Source: Tilletiopsis washingtonensis (taxonomy: Eukaryota > Basidiomycota > Exobasidiomycetes > Entylomatales). Taken from it: a DNA stretch of 64,000 nucleotides. The stretch covers positions 662,859-726,858 of the forward strand of contig NW_020312002.1 in assembly GCF_003144115.1 (NCBI RefSeq). Direction: 5' to 3'. Positions 53,175-63,516 of this stretch are shown here, piece by piece. Position 1 is the first letter of the stretch; each line of letters starts with the position of its first letter. The notes under the pieces are model-generated. The model was not told the DNA's origin, searched no databases, and worked only from the letters and a program-made list of their open reading frames with translations. The position numbers and the translations under genes are program-made.

Positions 53175-55330
53175 ATGCCGCCCCGCACCTCTTCGCGCTT
53201 CGCCTCGCGCGGCGCATTCGACGCCCTGCGGCCCGGCTCCGACACGGAGCCCGAGGCCGAGTCGAGCGCCGACGAGGCGCCGGCACCCGTGTCCGCCGAG
53301 CCTGAGAAGCCCTCCACGCCGATGACGCGCACCGCCGCAAAGAAGGCGGCAAAGGAGGCGCGCGAGGCAAAGAAGGCCGCCAAGCGCAGCGGCTCTGTCA
53401 GCCCTGCGCCGCCGGGCTCGCCGGCGCCCGCTGCTGCGGCACCGGCGCCGGCCGCCGAGCCGCCGGTCACTCCCGCGCGCGCGCAGCCGGCTGCCGCAAG
53501 CCGCGCGCCCGCTGCGCCGGCCATCCAGGTTGCCGAGGCCGCGGCACCAGAAGAGACGGACGTCTCGCCGCCAGAGAGCGTGATCAAGGAGACGCAGACG
53601 CAGAGCAAGCGCGCCGCCGCCGCACCGGCCGCCGCCGCACCGGCCGCCGCCGCACCGCAGCAGCAGGACCGCTTGGCCGTGCCGTCTGCGTCTGCTGCGT
53701 CGCGCTCGGCGCCCGTTGCGCCGCCAAAGGAGAGCACGAGCAGCTCGAGTGAGGAGGAGGAGGCACGCAAGGCCTACTGGAAGAAGGTCTGGGAGCGCAC
53801 GCTCTTCACGCTGCTCATGATCGGCGGCTTCCTCGGTGCGTAGCAGATGAGTCCTGCGCTTGTCTCAAGACTCACACACGCGCACAGGCCTCCTCACCAT
53901 GGGCCACCCCTATGTCATCCTGCTGGTGCTTGTCATCCAGGTGCTCGTGTACCGCGAGGTCACGGCGCTCTTCAACATTCCCGGCCGGCCCAGCGTCACG
54001 GGCGGCGCACCCAAGAAGGGCCCGTACCAGGTGCCGAGCCGCGACACGAGCGCGGCGCCGAGCGACGATGAGGACGAGGACGCGGGCCTGGAGCGGCGCC
54101 GCGAGGACATCTGGAGCAAGACGCTCAGCTGGTAAGTGCCGCACCTGTGCGCCCCTTTCCCCCTTTGGCTGACGCGCGCGTGCCAGGTACTTCTTCGCCG
54201 TGTCGAACTACTTCCTCTACGGCGAGTCGCTCATCTACTACTTCAAGCACATCGTCTTCGTCGATGCCTACTTCATCCCTTTCGCGCGGCACCACCGCTT
54301 CCTCTCCTTCATGCTCTACATCATCGGCTTCCTGGGCTTTGTGCTCGGGCTCAAGCGGACGAACCTGAAGCACCAGATCGGCCTTTTCTCGTGGGTGCAC
54401 ATGAGCCTGCTGCTCACCGTGTACAGCTCGCACTTTATCGTCAACAACATCCTCGAGGGCATGATCTGGTTCTTCGTGCCGGCGTCGCTCGTCATCTGCA
54501 ACGACGTGTTCGCCTACATCTGCGGCATGCTCTTCGGCCGCACGCCGCTCATCTCGCTCTCGCCCAAGAAGACCGTCGAGGGCTTTGCCGGCGCGTTCCT
54601 CGTCACCGAGGTATTTGCCTACCTCTGGGCGACGATCTTCCAGCGCTACAACTACATGGTGAGCCGCCCTGCTTCGCACATGTGGGTCTTGTGCTCACTC
54701 CCTGCTCAGATCTGCCCGGCCGTGTCGCTGGGCATGAACGCGTACAGCCAGGTGCAGTGCGAGCCCAACACGGTCTTCCAGTGGCACGCCTACGCGCTGC
54801 CCACGGCCGTCGGCGATGCCCTGACGTCGGCGTTCGGCGGTCTCGTTGGCGGCCGCATCGACGCGCTGCCCTACACGCCCTTCCAGTGGCACGCGCTCGT
54901 CATGGCCGCGTTTGCCAGTCTCGTCGCGCCGTTTGGCGGCTTCTTTGCCTCTGGCTTCAAGCGCGCCTTCAACGTGAGTGCTGGCGCAGGGCTGGCGGTA
55001 CGCGTGTGCTGATACTTGCGCTACTCCAGATCAAGGACTTCGGTGACGTGCGTTCGCACGCGTGCTGTCTCGCCGACGCCCCACTGACCCGCTCTTCACG
55101 CACAGAGCATTCCCGGCCACGGCGGCCTGACGGACCGCTTCGACTGCCAGTTCCTCATGGGTCTCTTCTCCTACGTCTACTACAGCTCGCTCATCCGCGA
55201 GCACCACGTCACCGTCGGCAGCGTGCTGCAGACGGTCGTGACGCACCTGACGGTCGAGGACCAGAAGACGCTGTACCGCGAGCTGGCGCGCTACCTGCAG
55301 GGCCAGGGCCAGCTTGTTGTCGGTGCCTGA
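53175..55330 (+). CDS. CDS1: Phosphatidate cytidylyltransferase (CDP-diacylglycerol synthase)
   Basis: This integral ER enzyme makes CDP-diacylglycerol from phosphatidic acid and CTP, the precursor of phosphatidylinositol, phosphatidylserine and cardiolipin. Start MPPRTSSRFASRGAFDALRP. The first about 190 residues are a low-complexity, Ala/Lys/Glu- and Ala/Pro-rich cytosolic extension. Membrane helices begin at RTLFTLLMIGGFL and continue with HPYVILLVLVIQVLVY, FLSFMLYIIGFLGFVLGL, MIWFFVPASLVICNDVFAYI and others. The family signature is spread over three exons: SGFKRAFN / IKDFGD / SIPGHGGLTDRFDCQ; the middle exon is 18 nt (55030-55047). The end is GQLVVGA, stop 55328-55330. Five introns. All signature residues are present, so it should be active. 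Confidence 0.96.
53613..53657. repeat. 15-bp tandem repeat in CDS1 N-terminal extension
   Basis: Three copies of a 15-bp unit (gccgccgccgcaccg) encode AAAAP repeats in the disordered N-terminal extension. Confidence 0.9.
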
Positions 55331-57725
55331 GCTGGAGCGTCACGTGTGGCGGATGGATGGGCTCGGAGCTGGCCGGGCCTCGTTGCGTGGGCCTCACATG
55401 GTCATGAAATGGAATTTCTGTGCCTCCGTCGAGCGAGCGAGATCCAGGAGTCATGCGTCGTGCGAAGAAGGGCCTCGCAGGCGTGGAAACTCTGGACGAG
55501 GTGGAGGGCGCACACGCTAAGCGCATCGCGCACGAGGGTCGCTTCATGCTCAGGGTCTGGCCTGGTTTCGCCGATGCCTGTCGAACGAGCACGAGCCTGT
55601 CAGATGGAGCGCATTGCGCCAAGTTCGCACGACCCCGGATGACGTGGGGCATCTCGTGTCACACGCAGCAAGGACCAGGAGCAGCGAGCTGCTGCATATC
55701 GGGTGCTGCCTAGGCAACATCGAGAGACGCCAGTGAGAGACGCCGCGGCCGCACTCGCCACCGCCGGCGACGCGCATTGCTCGCATCGTCGACGCTCGCT
55801 GCATCGAAGCGCAGCCGCGGCTGCGGAAGCAGATCGAGCGAGTTGTTCTTTTCGGTCGTCGTCGGTGTGTGCTCGCAGGGTGATGCGGCTGTGCCAGAGA
55901 TGGCCCAAGGAAAGCGTGCGTGTGTGCTTCTTGGCAACGCGGTCGCCGGCGCCAAGGCAGCCTCGCGCGCCAAGCAGCAAAATGCGCGTGAGCGAGCGTG
56001 CGGGCTGCGCGGGCGGCTTTGGCGGCCGCAACCGTCCGCGCCTCCCACACACTCATCCTATTATTGCAGCGTGCTCCACCTTTTCCTGAGCTTCTCACGC
56101 TTGGATGAGGGTCCAACTCGACAAGCTCACATCTGGCCCGTCACGACGTCGCGAGCTCATTGGCTCACGATGAGAGCTCGCGGAATGGGTTGAGGAAAGG
56201 CGGGTCATATTTCCTCCCCTGCTCTGCCCGGATGGCGCTCAGCCGTGCGCGCCGCGCTCTCGCAGCCATCACGATTTTCGAACTGCGCCCGGACTCCGGC
56301 AGCCAGGGCCTCGCTCGAGGGCTGGGCTCGGAGAGTCCTCCGATGCCTCGTACTCAGCCGCCGCAAGATGCAGCCACCCGACCGAGCGCGCCCCGCTGCC
56401 GGCTTCGGTGCAGCGCGGCAGGGCCGCAGGCAGCAGCGCAGCGCACGGGAGTGGGAGGCGCAGCGTGCATCGGCGCCGGAGCCGGCGCCGAGCTCGCAGG
56501 CCGCAGCATCAGCACCGCAGCAGCGCCTTCTCTTGCTCGCCGCGGCTAGCAGAGACCACGCCGCGCGAGGTCCGATCTTGCGCGAGCGTCGACGCGTCGA
56601 GCGAGCATCGCCCAGCCGCCAGCAACGCGCCCAGCAGAGGCACGCAACTCAGCAAGACAGCGCAGCGAGATTACCGGGCCGTTGCTCCCTGCCTCTGCTG
56701 CATCCATCGGGCCCCGCAAGCGTCTGCCTCTGCAGTCTGCTGCACGGAGAGCGTCAACCGACGGCTTGCTGGCGCTCCGATGGAAGTGCGTGAGAGAGAG
56801 GGGGATGAGAGCAGCCGGAAATGAGCGGCCGCAGCCGCGGCAGGGTGCTGCCGTGGCCTGTCCTCCGCCACGCTGCGGCTGCACCTGGGCTGTCGCCGCG
56901 GCGGGACTTGGGCACGTCGGCGCAGGCGCCGGGGCGGGACTTCGGAGCCGAAGCGATGTGGCGCGCGGCGTGCGTGTGAAGAAACACGAGGCTGCTGCGC
57001 GTCATGAGAGCGCGACGGCCCGGCCGTAAGCTCGCCTCTCACGGGCGATCTGCCTTCGATGCCTTCGCTTTAATTTTGCGGACTGGCGCCATCTTGCTGG
57101 CCCTCGGAAGCGGCGGCTCGACACGGGCCCACCCCCCTTGGCGCGTGACTCTGCCTGCTGCTGAGCAATGCGCGGCTGACCCCTCATGCGCCGGCAAAGG
57201 TGACAGCCGGTGCTGCGCGGCGGCGGCTGGCCGGGCCGCCCGAGTCATACGAGGGAGGCAGGGCTCGAAGCTGCGAGCAGCCGGATGCTTGCGGGCAAGC
57301 GTCGAGGCAGCTTAATCAACGCCGTGCGGAGGGTGTGCCTGAAGCGCGCAACTCCGCGAGACGAAGGGGGGTGGGTCTGGGCGGCTGCGGAGCAGAGGGC
57401 GAGCGGCGGAGAGGCGGCTCAACGTGCCGCGCGCGCTCTACTCTTACTCTCTGACTCGCTCTGCTGCCGCGCCGGCGCAGCAGCTGTGCCGCGGCAGAGA
57501 GCAAGTCGCGGCTCGCATGTCGCCTCGGCGCCTTCTCCTCCGTCCGGGCAGTAAGAATGCCGCGCGGCTCGACTCGCAGCGCCGTGCTTCGGCGCATGCC
57601 GATCACCCGAGGCAGCATCAGCAGCAGCCGGGCCCGCCTCATAAGCCAGCCGGCGCTGCGCACCGAGCCGCTCCGGCGCCCCACTCACCATCTCCTCTCG
57701 CGACACCTCCCGCACACGCCGAGCC
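55331..57725. other. Longest gene-free stretch of the window
   Basis: About 2.4 kb between the CDP-DAG synthase stop and the start of a Ser-rich protein gene. It should hold the 3' flank of the former and the promoter of the latter. A small AT patch (ctttaattttgcgg, about 57066-57079) lies in the distal half, and the last 50 bp before the ATG are C/T-rich. Many short frames are open on both strands but none has a motif or splice pattern. No gene supported. Confidence 0.5.
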
Positions 57726-59084
57726 ATGATGCTCGCACACACGCCCGCCTTTCTCTCGCCCGGCGGCAGCACCGCCAGCGGCAGCAGCTGCGGCGGCGCC
57801 GCTCATTTCGCAACCGCCATCCGCGGCGCCGCACTCGCCAGCAGCGACGACGGCGAGCTGCACGACCCCAGCTACGCCGAGAGCCTGCGGGCGCTGCACG
57901 CTCGCATCGGCCAGGCCTCGTCGTCGTCGTCGTCATCCACAGCCGCGGCAGCGGGCAGCAGCCGCAGCGGCACGCCGCGCCGCCGCAGTGCGCTCCTCGC
58001 CGCGCACCCGAGCCCGCGCAGCAGTCCGCGCCTCGGCGGCAACACCTCGCTGCCCACGACGCCGCGCCTCGGCGCTGCGGCTGCGAGCGACAGCAGCAGC
58101 GACAGCGACAGCGACGCCGAGGACGCGGCCGCCGACGCGCTCTACCGCCGGCGCCTCTCCGCCAGCTCATCGGCCCAGCACGACGACGACTACAGCTCGC
58201 GCCCGCCGTCGCTGAGCACCACGCGGCGAGCCTCGTCTCGCCGTGCATCGTACGCCACGGCCGACCTGGGCTGCACGACGAGCGGCTCCGCCTCGCCCTT
58301 CACGCCGGGCACGCCGCTGCTGCTGTCTGCCAACTGCAGCCGCACGCCGCGGCGCCCCACGTCGCGCGACTCAACATGCAGCCGCACCGGACGCAGCCTG
58401 CTCTCGCTCGACGCTCCCTCGTCGCCGACTCTTGCATCGAGCGGTGGCTGCGCTCGCCGCGGCAGCCGCAAGGCGGCGCAGCAGGAGACGACGGCACTCG
58501 ACAACTGGGCCGGCGGCTTCACTGGCATCGTCGACGTCGAGCGTCGCCGTGCCACCTCGACACACTCCGAGGAGCCGCAGGCCACCGCCGAGGCGCAGCC
58601 GACCAGGCATGAGGAGCGCAAGTCGACGCGCCGCGCCTTCTCTGCCGCGCCGCTCGGCCACCGTTCCCGCTCTGCGCCTCGCTCTCGCCGCGCCGAGTCC
58701 GCTCCGCCGCCGCACGACGGCCTGAGCGCGCCGCACATGGCGCCCAGCTCGTCGGACAGCGGCAGCTCGAGCCACAGCCACTCGTCGCGCCCCGCACTCC
58801 CGACGCCCAGCCGGCTCTCGTCCAACGGCCGCCCCATGCTCTCCACGATCATCTCCAGCGGCGCACCCGAGCGGCTCATCCGCACGCGCACGCCCCTCGA
58901 CACCAACGCCGACGCCTCGGACAGCGATGTCAAGGCCTCGTCTGAGCACGTCGCTGCCGACGCCGAGAAGCGCAGCCACGCGCTGCGCCGCTGCGTGCAG
59001 AGCGCCTGGCTCGGCGTGCGCTTCAAGGCCCTCAATGCCAAGCGCCGCCTCGGCAAGCACGAGGCCGACGAGAAGGCCTGGTAG
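57726..59084 (+). CDS. Ser/Ala/Arg-rich protein of unknown function
   Basis: An intronless frame of 452 residues starts MMLAHTPAFLSPGGSTASG and ends ADEKAW. Most of it is disordered: poly-Ser runs, SDSSSDSDSDAEDAAADALY near residue 125, repeated SP/TP and RRxS sites that would suit kinases. No signal peptide or membrane helix. Only the C terminus looks ordered and basic (LRRCVQSAWLGVRFKALNAK then RRLGKHEADEKAW). I do not recognise the family. Coding nature is supported by the long frame, a C/T-rich leader before the ATG, and strong C/G third-codon bias; the reverse-strand frame (58190-59176) is weaker. A regulatory or scaffold role would be a guess. Confidence 0.65.
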   Translation: MMLAHTPAFLSPGGSTASGSSCGGAAHFATAIRGAALASSDDGELHDPSYAESLRALHARIGQASSSSSSSTAAAAGSSRSGTPRRRSALLAAHPSPRSSPRLGGNTSLPTTPRLGAAAASDSSSDSDSDAEDAAADALYRRRLSASSSAQHDDDYSSRPPSLSTTRRASSRRASYATADLGCTTSGSASPFTPGTPLLLSANCSRTPRRPTSRDSTCSRTGRSLLSLDAPSSPTLASSGGCARRGSRKAAQQETTALDNWAGGFTGIVDVERRRATSTHSEEPQATAEAQPTRHEERKSTRRAFSAAPLGHRSRSAPRSRRAESAPPPHDGLSAPHMAPSSSDSGSSSHSHSSRPALPTPSRLSSNGRPMLSTIISSGAPERLIRTRTPLDTNADASDSDVKASSEHVAADAEKRSHALRRCVQSAWLGVRFKALNAKRRLGKHEADEKAW

Positions 59085-59352
59085 ACGACAGCCCCTTCTG
59101 CGACGCTCTGCTCCCTTATGCCACACATGTCCTCTCCATCGCTACTCTTATACCGTTCATGAGGCCAACTCGCCATCCCTTTTTACGTCCACTCGCGCAG
59201 GCACGCCGGCGCGCCCTCGCTGTACTCTGCCCGCCTTCGCCTTTTACCCATCCGCCTATACCTCTTCGTCACTCTTGCTCGATCTGAATACAAGTACATT
59301 TGCTTGTCACGGCCTGCAGCGTGGCGTGGAGACGTGGAGACGTGAGAGGCGA

Positions 59353-62300
59353 CTAGTCCTCCTCGCCCTCGAGCGCATCGGGCAGGCGGCTGGAGCGGCG
59401 CAGAGACGCGTCAGCAAGGCCGTCAGCAGCAGACTCTGCAGCACTCACATGCGGCCGTCGGCGTGCCACCAGCGCCACAGCGCGTAGCCCATCCCAGTGA
59501 GAATGACAAGCACCATGAGCACGACAAGCACGATCCAGCCCCCTGCCGCGGGTGTCAGCAAAGAGTGGGCAAAGAGACGACAGCTCTTGACTCACAGCGG
59601 TAGAACCAGCTCGGCACGTACGGCTGCAGCACAGCGTCAATGGTCAGGATGCCGCCGACGCTGCGCGAGTTCCACGCATCGTCGCCCTCGATGGGTGTGG
59701 GCAGGCGATGGCCGCTCTTGCGCAGCGTCCAGCCTTCACCTGTAGCGCGCACGGCGTCGTCTCGCGAGATGGAGAGACTCTCGCGGCCGAAGCCCAGCAC
59801 GCGCGCAGAGTGCCGCTTGCCGTCCGTGCCGCGCGTGCCCTCGATGCCCACGAGCCAGCCGGCCAGCGGCGCATCGTCGTCGTCTCCGCTGCCCGGCTCT
59901 CCCTCATCGCCGCGCCGCACGCCCTTCTTGTCGCGTCGGAAGCTGATGCGGCCAAAGCGGCTGAGGCCCCCGAGACTGCGGTCGAGCAGCGAGGCAAAGC
60001 TGCCGGCGTCGCGCAGCGCCAGCGGCAGACGCAGTGCCGTGCCGCCCGCCAGCGTCTCATCGGCCGGCGACGGCAGAATGTGCAGCTGCACGAGCTCGTT
60101 GAGCGCGTCGGGCGAGTTGAGGTAGTAGGAGAGATTGACGTGCGCGAAGGCCGCATCCGTCGGGCAGAGGATGATGTACGACTGATGCCCATCAGCAAAG
60201 AGATTGTCGCGCTTGCGATGGCGCTTCTTCTGTCCGCGGCGGCCGTGGTTGCCCTTCTCGCCGCGCACGGAGATGGCCGACTCGAGCTGTGCTGCCTTCT
60301 CCGGCGAGTCGGGCGCCGTGCCGTTCAAGATCCAGCCGTAGCCCGAGGCCATGATGAGGCTGCGCATCGTGCCCGCCTTTGCGCCGCGCATCAGCTTGTC
60401 GCTCGTCAGGTCGAGCGTCGGCGGCAGCTCGACCTGGTCAATCTCATGCAGCACGCCCGTGCTCGTGAGGAGGTCGCCGCGCAGGACGCGCGCATTGCGG
60501 CCCTCGAGGCCGCGGCGCACCTCGATGGTGCCATTCTCCGAGCGGCCGGCCCAGATGGAGCTGCCCTCGAGCGTGGGGTAGCGCGTGGAGCCCTTGGCAA
60601 AGTCGGCGAGATAGACGATGCGATCCAGCGCGTGGTACTCGACGACGGAGCGCAGCTCGGCGCGCGATTCTTCGCGCGGCAGCAGCAGGTAGGGCATGGC
60701 GAGGCCGAGTGCCTCGAACGCATCGTTGTGCGGCACGAGGTAGCTGATGCCCGGCGCGCTCTTGATCGCCTTGTCCAGCTCGGCGCTGAACACGGTGGCG
60801 ACGAAAGTGGAGAGGCTGAGCGACGAGACGGCGGTCTGGATCGGGTTGAGCGGCGGCGAGAGGAGCTGGGAGATGAGATAGATGACGCTGCCGCCCACCT
60901 CGACGGGCTCCGCAATGACGTTTGCATCGCCAAACGCCACATCTCCGTTGCCCTGATGTGCGCTCTCCGAGCCCTTGCGCTCCGCCACGGCCACCGCAAG
61001 GCGCTGCCGGGCATCCTTGAGCTTGGCGTCGCGCAGCTCCGTCTCGATGAGCATGCCGTCGCTCAGCTTGGCGGGCGTCAGCTTGCTCGGCGCCACGTGG
61101 TACCGCATGAGTTCGAGCAGACGCGTGCCGTTCAGTGGGCCAGACTTGTCGAGCGCATCAATGCCGGGAAGACGCCACGTGTTGGCGTGGTAGGCGCGCT
61201 GCGCATCCTGCTGTGCCAGCCACTCGTCGAGCACGTCGTCGCGAGGCACCATGAACGTCCACGAGGCGTTGGTCGCGTCGTGATCCGGGTCGCGCGGGTC
61301 CTCGTCGATGTAGGCAGACAGGCCGGCAGAGTGCATGAGCGCCACGAAGCGGCTGGCATTGAGCGCCAGCAGCGTCTTCTCAATCGTCATGCCAAAGGAG
61401 CCGCCGGGGAGCAGCAGGTCGGAGACGATGTGGACCACGCCATTCTCGACGAGAATGTCCTCCTCGACGATGCGGGAGTGGTTGATGACGACGGTGCCGT
61501 TGTCGAGCGTCGAGACGGGCACTTCGCCGCCCAGCGTGGTCGTGACTGCAACATGCTCAGCACCGGCAGCACAGGCGCGTCTCGGGCTGCACTCACTGTT
61601 CACGCCCGCCTCTCTCAGCCGCTCAGCATAACCGATGCGTCCCTCTCCCACGCCGAGGCCACTCATGTGCCAGCCAATCAGCTTGACGCGGTCCTGCACG
61701 GCCAGCTCCCACGGCCCGCGCAGGAAGCTGCGCTCCAGACTGCTGAGCGCATCAAAGGCGCCCGCTTCTGGGAGGAAGAACGTCGTGTGCGCTGTCTCGC
61801 AGAGCGTGCTCAGCAGCGAGGCGGAGCTCAGATTGGCCAGATGTCCGAGCGCAGGGTGTGTCTGCAGCACCGTCTCTGCAGCAGCGTGTCAGTGACAGCC
61901 GATGGCGAGAGCGGCGTTACACGCACCAAGATCCGGCGGCAGCGAGAGCACGCCGTCAAGCCAGACAAGCGTGCCGCTGTGCGAGCTGGTGTCGAAGCGC
62001 ACCGCCTGCGCGCCGCCCTGGCCTCGCGAGTCCGTGCCGATCCAGACCTGCGGCGCGCCGTCCTTCTGCTCACGCTGCGCCAAGCGCAGACGCTGGCCAT
62101 GGCCGCCCAGCAGGCCGCCCTCGTCCTCTTCGGCGCCCGGGTGCGGCGGCGAGCTCGGCGGCGGCGGCACCGGTCCGGGACGCGTGGGCGTGTGCAGCGT
62201 GCGTCTCGAGGGGCGGTGGAGCGTCGTGAGCATGTCTGCGTGCCCCACTGGCGGCAGAGGTCGCCCGCCGGCGCCGAGTGCCAAGACGTCGTACGGCAGC

Positions 62301-62950
62301 GTGTAGTTGAGCATGTGATACAGCAGCTGCGTGCGCAGCAGTGCGTGCACATTGTCCAGCGTGTGCCACTGCTCCTCGCGCCGAGCATCGGTCCAGACTG
62401 GCACGCTGAGTGCTGCAGCTTCAGCCGGCGCCATCTCGGGCTGAGCGGCCAGCTCGACGGCCCACTCCCACACGCTGCGCGCCTGGCGCGGGTACGGCCA
62501 CGCAGGGCTCCGCATCTCGAAGCCGTCGTCATCTCTGAACGCAGCGCCCTGCGCAGCACGCATGCGTAGCTCGCGCTCCGCGTCGCGCTGGCGCAGCACG
62601 GCGGCGTCGGTCGGCGCAAAGATGGTGAGGCCGCTGCCGTCGTCGAGCAGCATGAGGCGGTTGATGGTGGGCACGAGACGCGTGCGCTGCAGCATGCGCA
62701 CGAAGAGCGTGTGGTTGCGCGAGGCGGAGAGCAGGTCGAGCAGGTTGGCGCCGGCGCCGTGCGGGGCGTCGTCGGCAGTGAGAGGTGCGGCGAGCGAGGC
62801 GGGCAGGAAGGCATGCTGCTGCGGCTGCGCACTGGCACCGACGTGGAGGCCCGGCAGCGCGGTGCAGAGTAGCAGCGCACAGAGCAGCGGCAGCAGCGCG
62901 GCCAGACGCATGCTGCCGGCGGCCGAGTGCCGGCGCAGAGAGGCGAGCAT
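59353..62950 (-). CDS. Multi-fasciclin (FAS1) type I membrane protein
   Basis: A large secretory-pathway protein. After MLASLRRHSAAGSMRLAAL comes a signal sequence (LLPLLCALLLCTALPGLHVG). About five FAS1-like modules follow: GLTIFAPTDAAV with an N-terminal NLLDLLSASRNHTLFVRML; TTFFLPEAGAFDAL with VVINHSRIVEEDILVENGVV; WTFMVPRDDVLDEW; ISYLVPHNDAFEALGL with GVLHEIDQVELP; and YIILCPTDAAFAHVNL with ILTIDAVLQPY. Several N-glycosylation sites are visible (NHT, NYT, NGT, NHS). A single membrane helix, GWIVLVVLMVLVILTGMGYA, follows the penultimate splice junction, then a short acidic tail LPDALEGEED. Four introns. The build is like yeast YLR001C, a vacuolar FAS1 protein; adhesion or vacuolar function is inference. 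The long frame on the other strand is a shadow. Confidence 0.88.
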
Positions 62951-63516
62951 GGCGCGGGCCTGCGTGCGGCGTGAGAAGGAGCGGCGATGGGGGTGGAGTG
63001 GAGGGCAGAGACAGGAGCTGATGCGGCGGCGGAGCGTGCGCAGCGCAGAGGCAGAGGCAGGCCAACCTAACGGCGCACCGCTGCTGCGCCGCCGCTGCGC
63101 CCGCGCCGCACAGGCAGGCACGCCGTCAGCGTCGCGATTCTGGCGCAGGCGGAGGCAATCTCGCGCGCGCTGCTCCCACGGGGGCATGCAGAGGAGGCAA
63201 GCGCGAGTCGCCGCTTGCCTCGCTCTGCTCTTGCCTTCGCGCTCCGTCTGTTGGTCTCGTCAGCTCCTCCGTCTCCGCGTCTCCGGTCTCCTCCCTCGCA
63301 GCACCTGCGACGAGCCAAGTCGCCGTAGCTCACCACTGCATTCGCTCCGACCGCCTCGCCTCACGCTCGTTACGCTATTTCGCCGCCGGCCCGCGCCACC
63401 CTCTGCGCCGTCCGACGCAGCACCCCCCGCGCCCTCTCCGCTTCGCACCCTCTCTCGTCCCCGTGCTGCCTCTCCCATAGCACCGCGCCGGCAGAGCGCA
63501 GGCGTGCGTCCCGCAC
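62951..63516. promoter_or_regulatory. Shared upstream region of the FAS1 gene and the partial Ser-rich gene
   Basis: The 566 bp lie between two divergent starts. C/T-rich stretches on the plus strand (about 63220-63475) precede the rightward gene. No TATA box or known element seen. Confidence 0.5.

Noticed and set aside
59708-62569. Open frame of 953 codons on the plus strand opposite the FAS1 gene
   Set aside because: It mirrors the coding frame of the FAS1 gene, has no domain, and is His/Arg/Val/Ala-rich as expected from the reverse of GC-biased codons.
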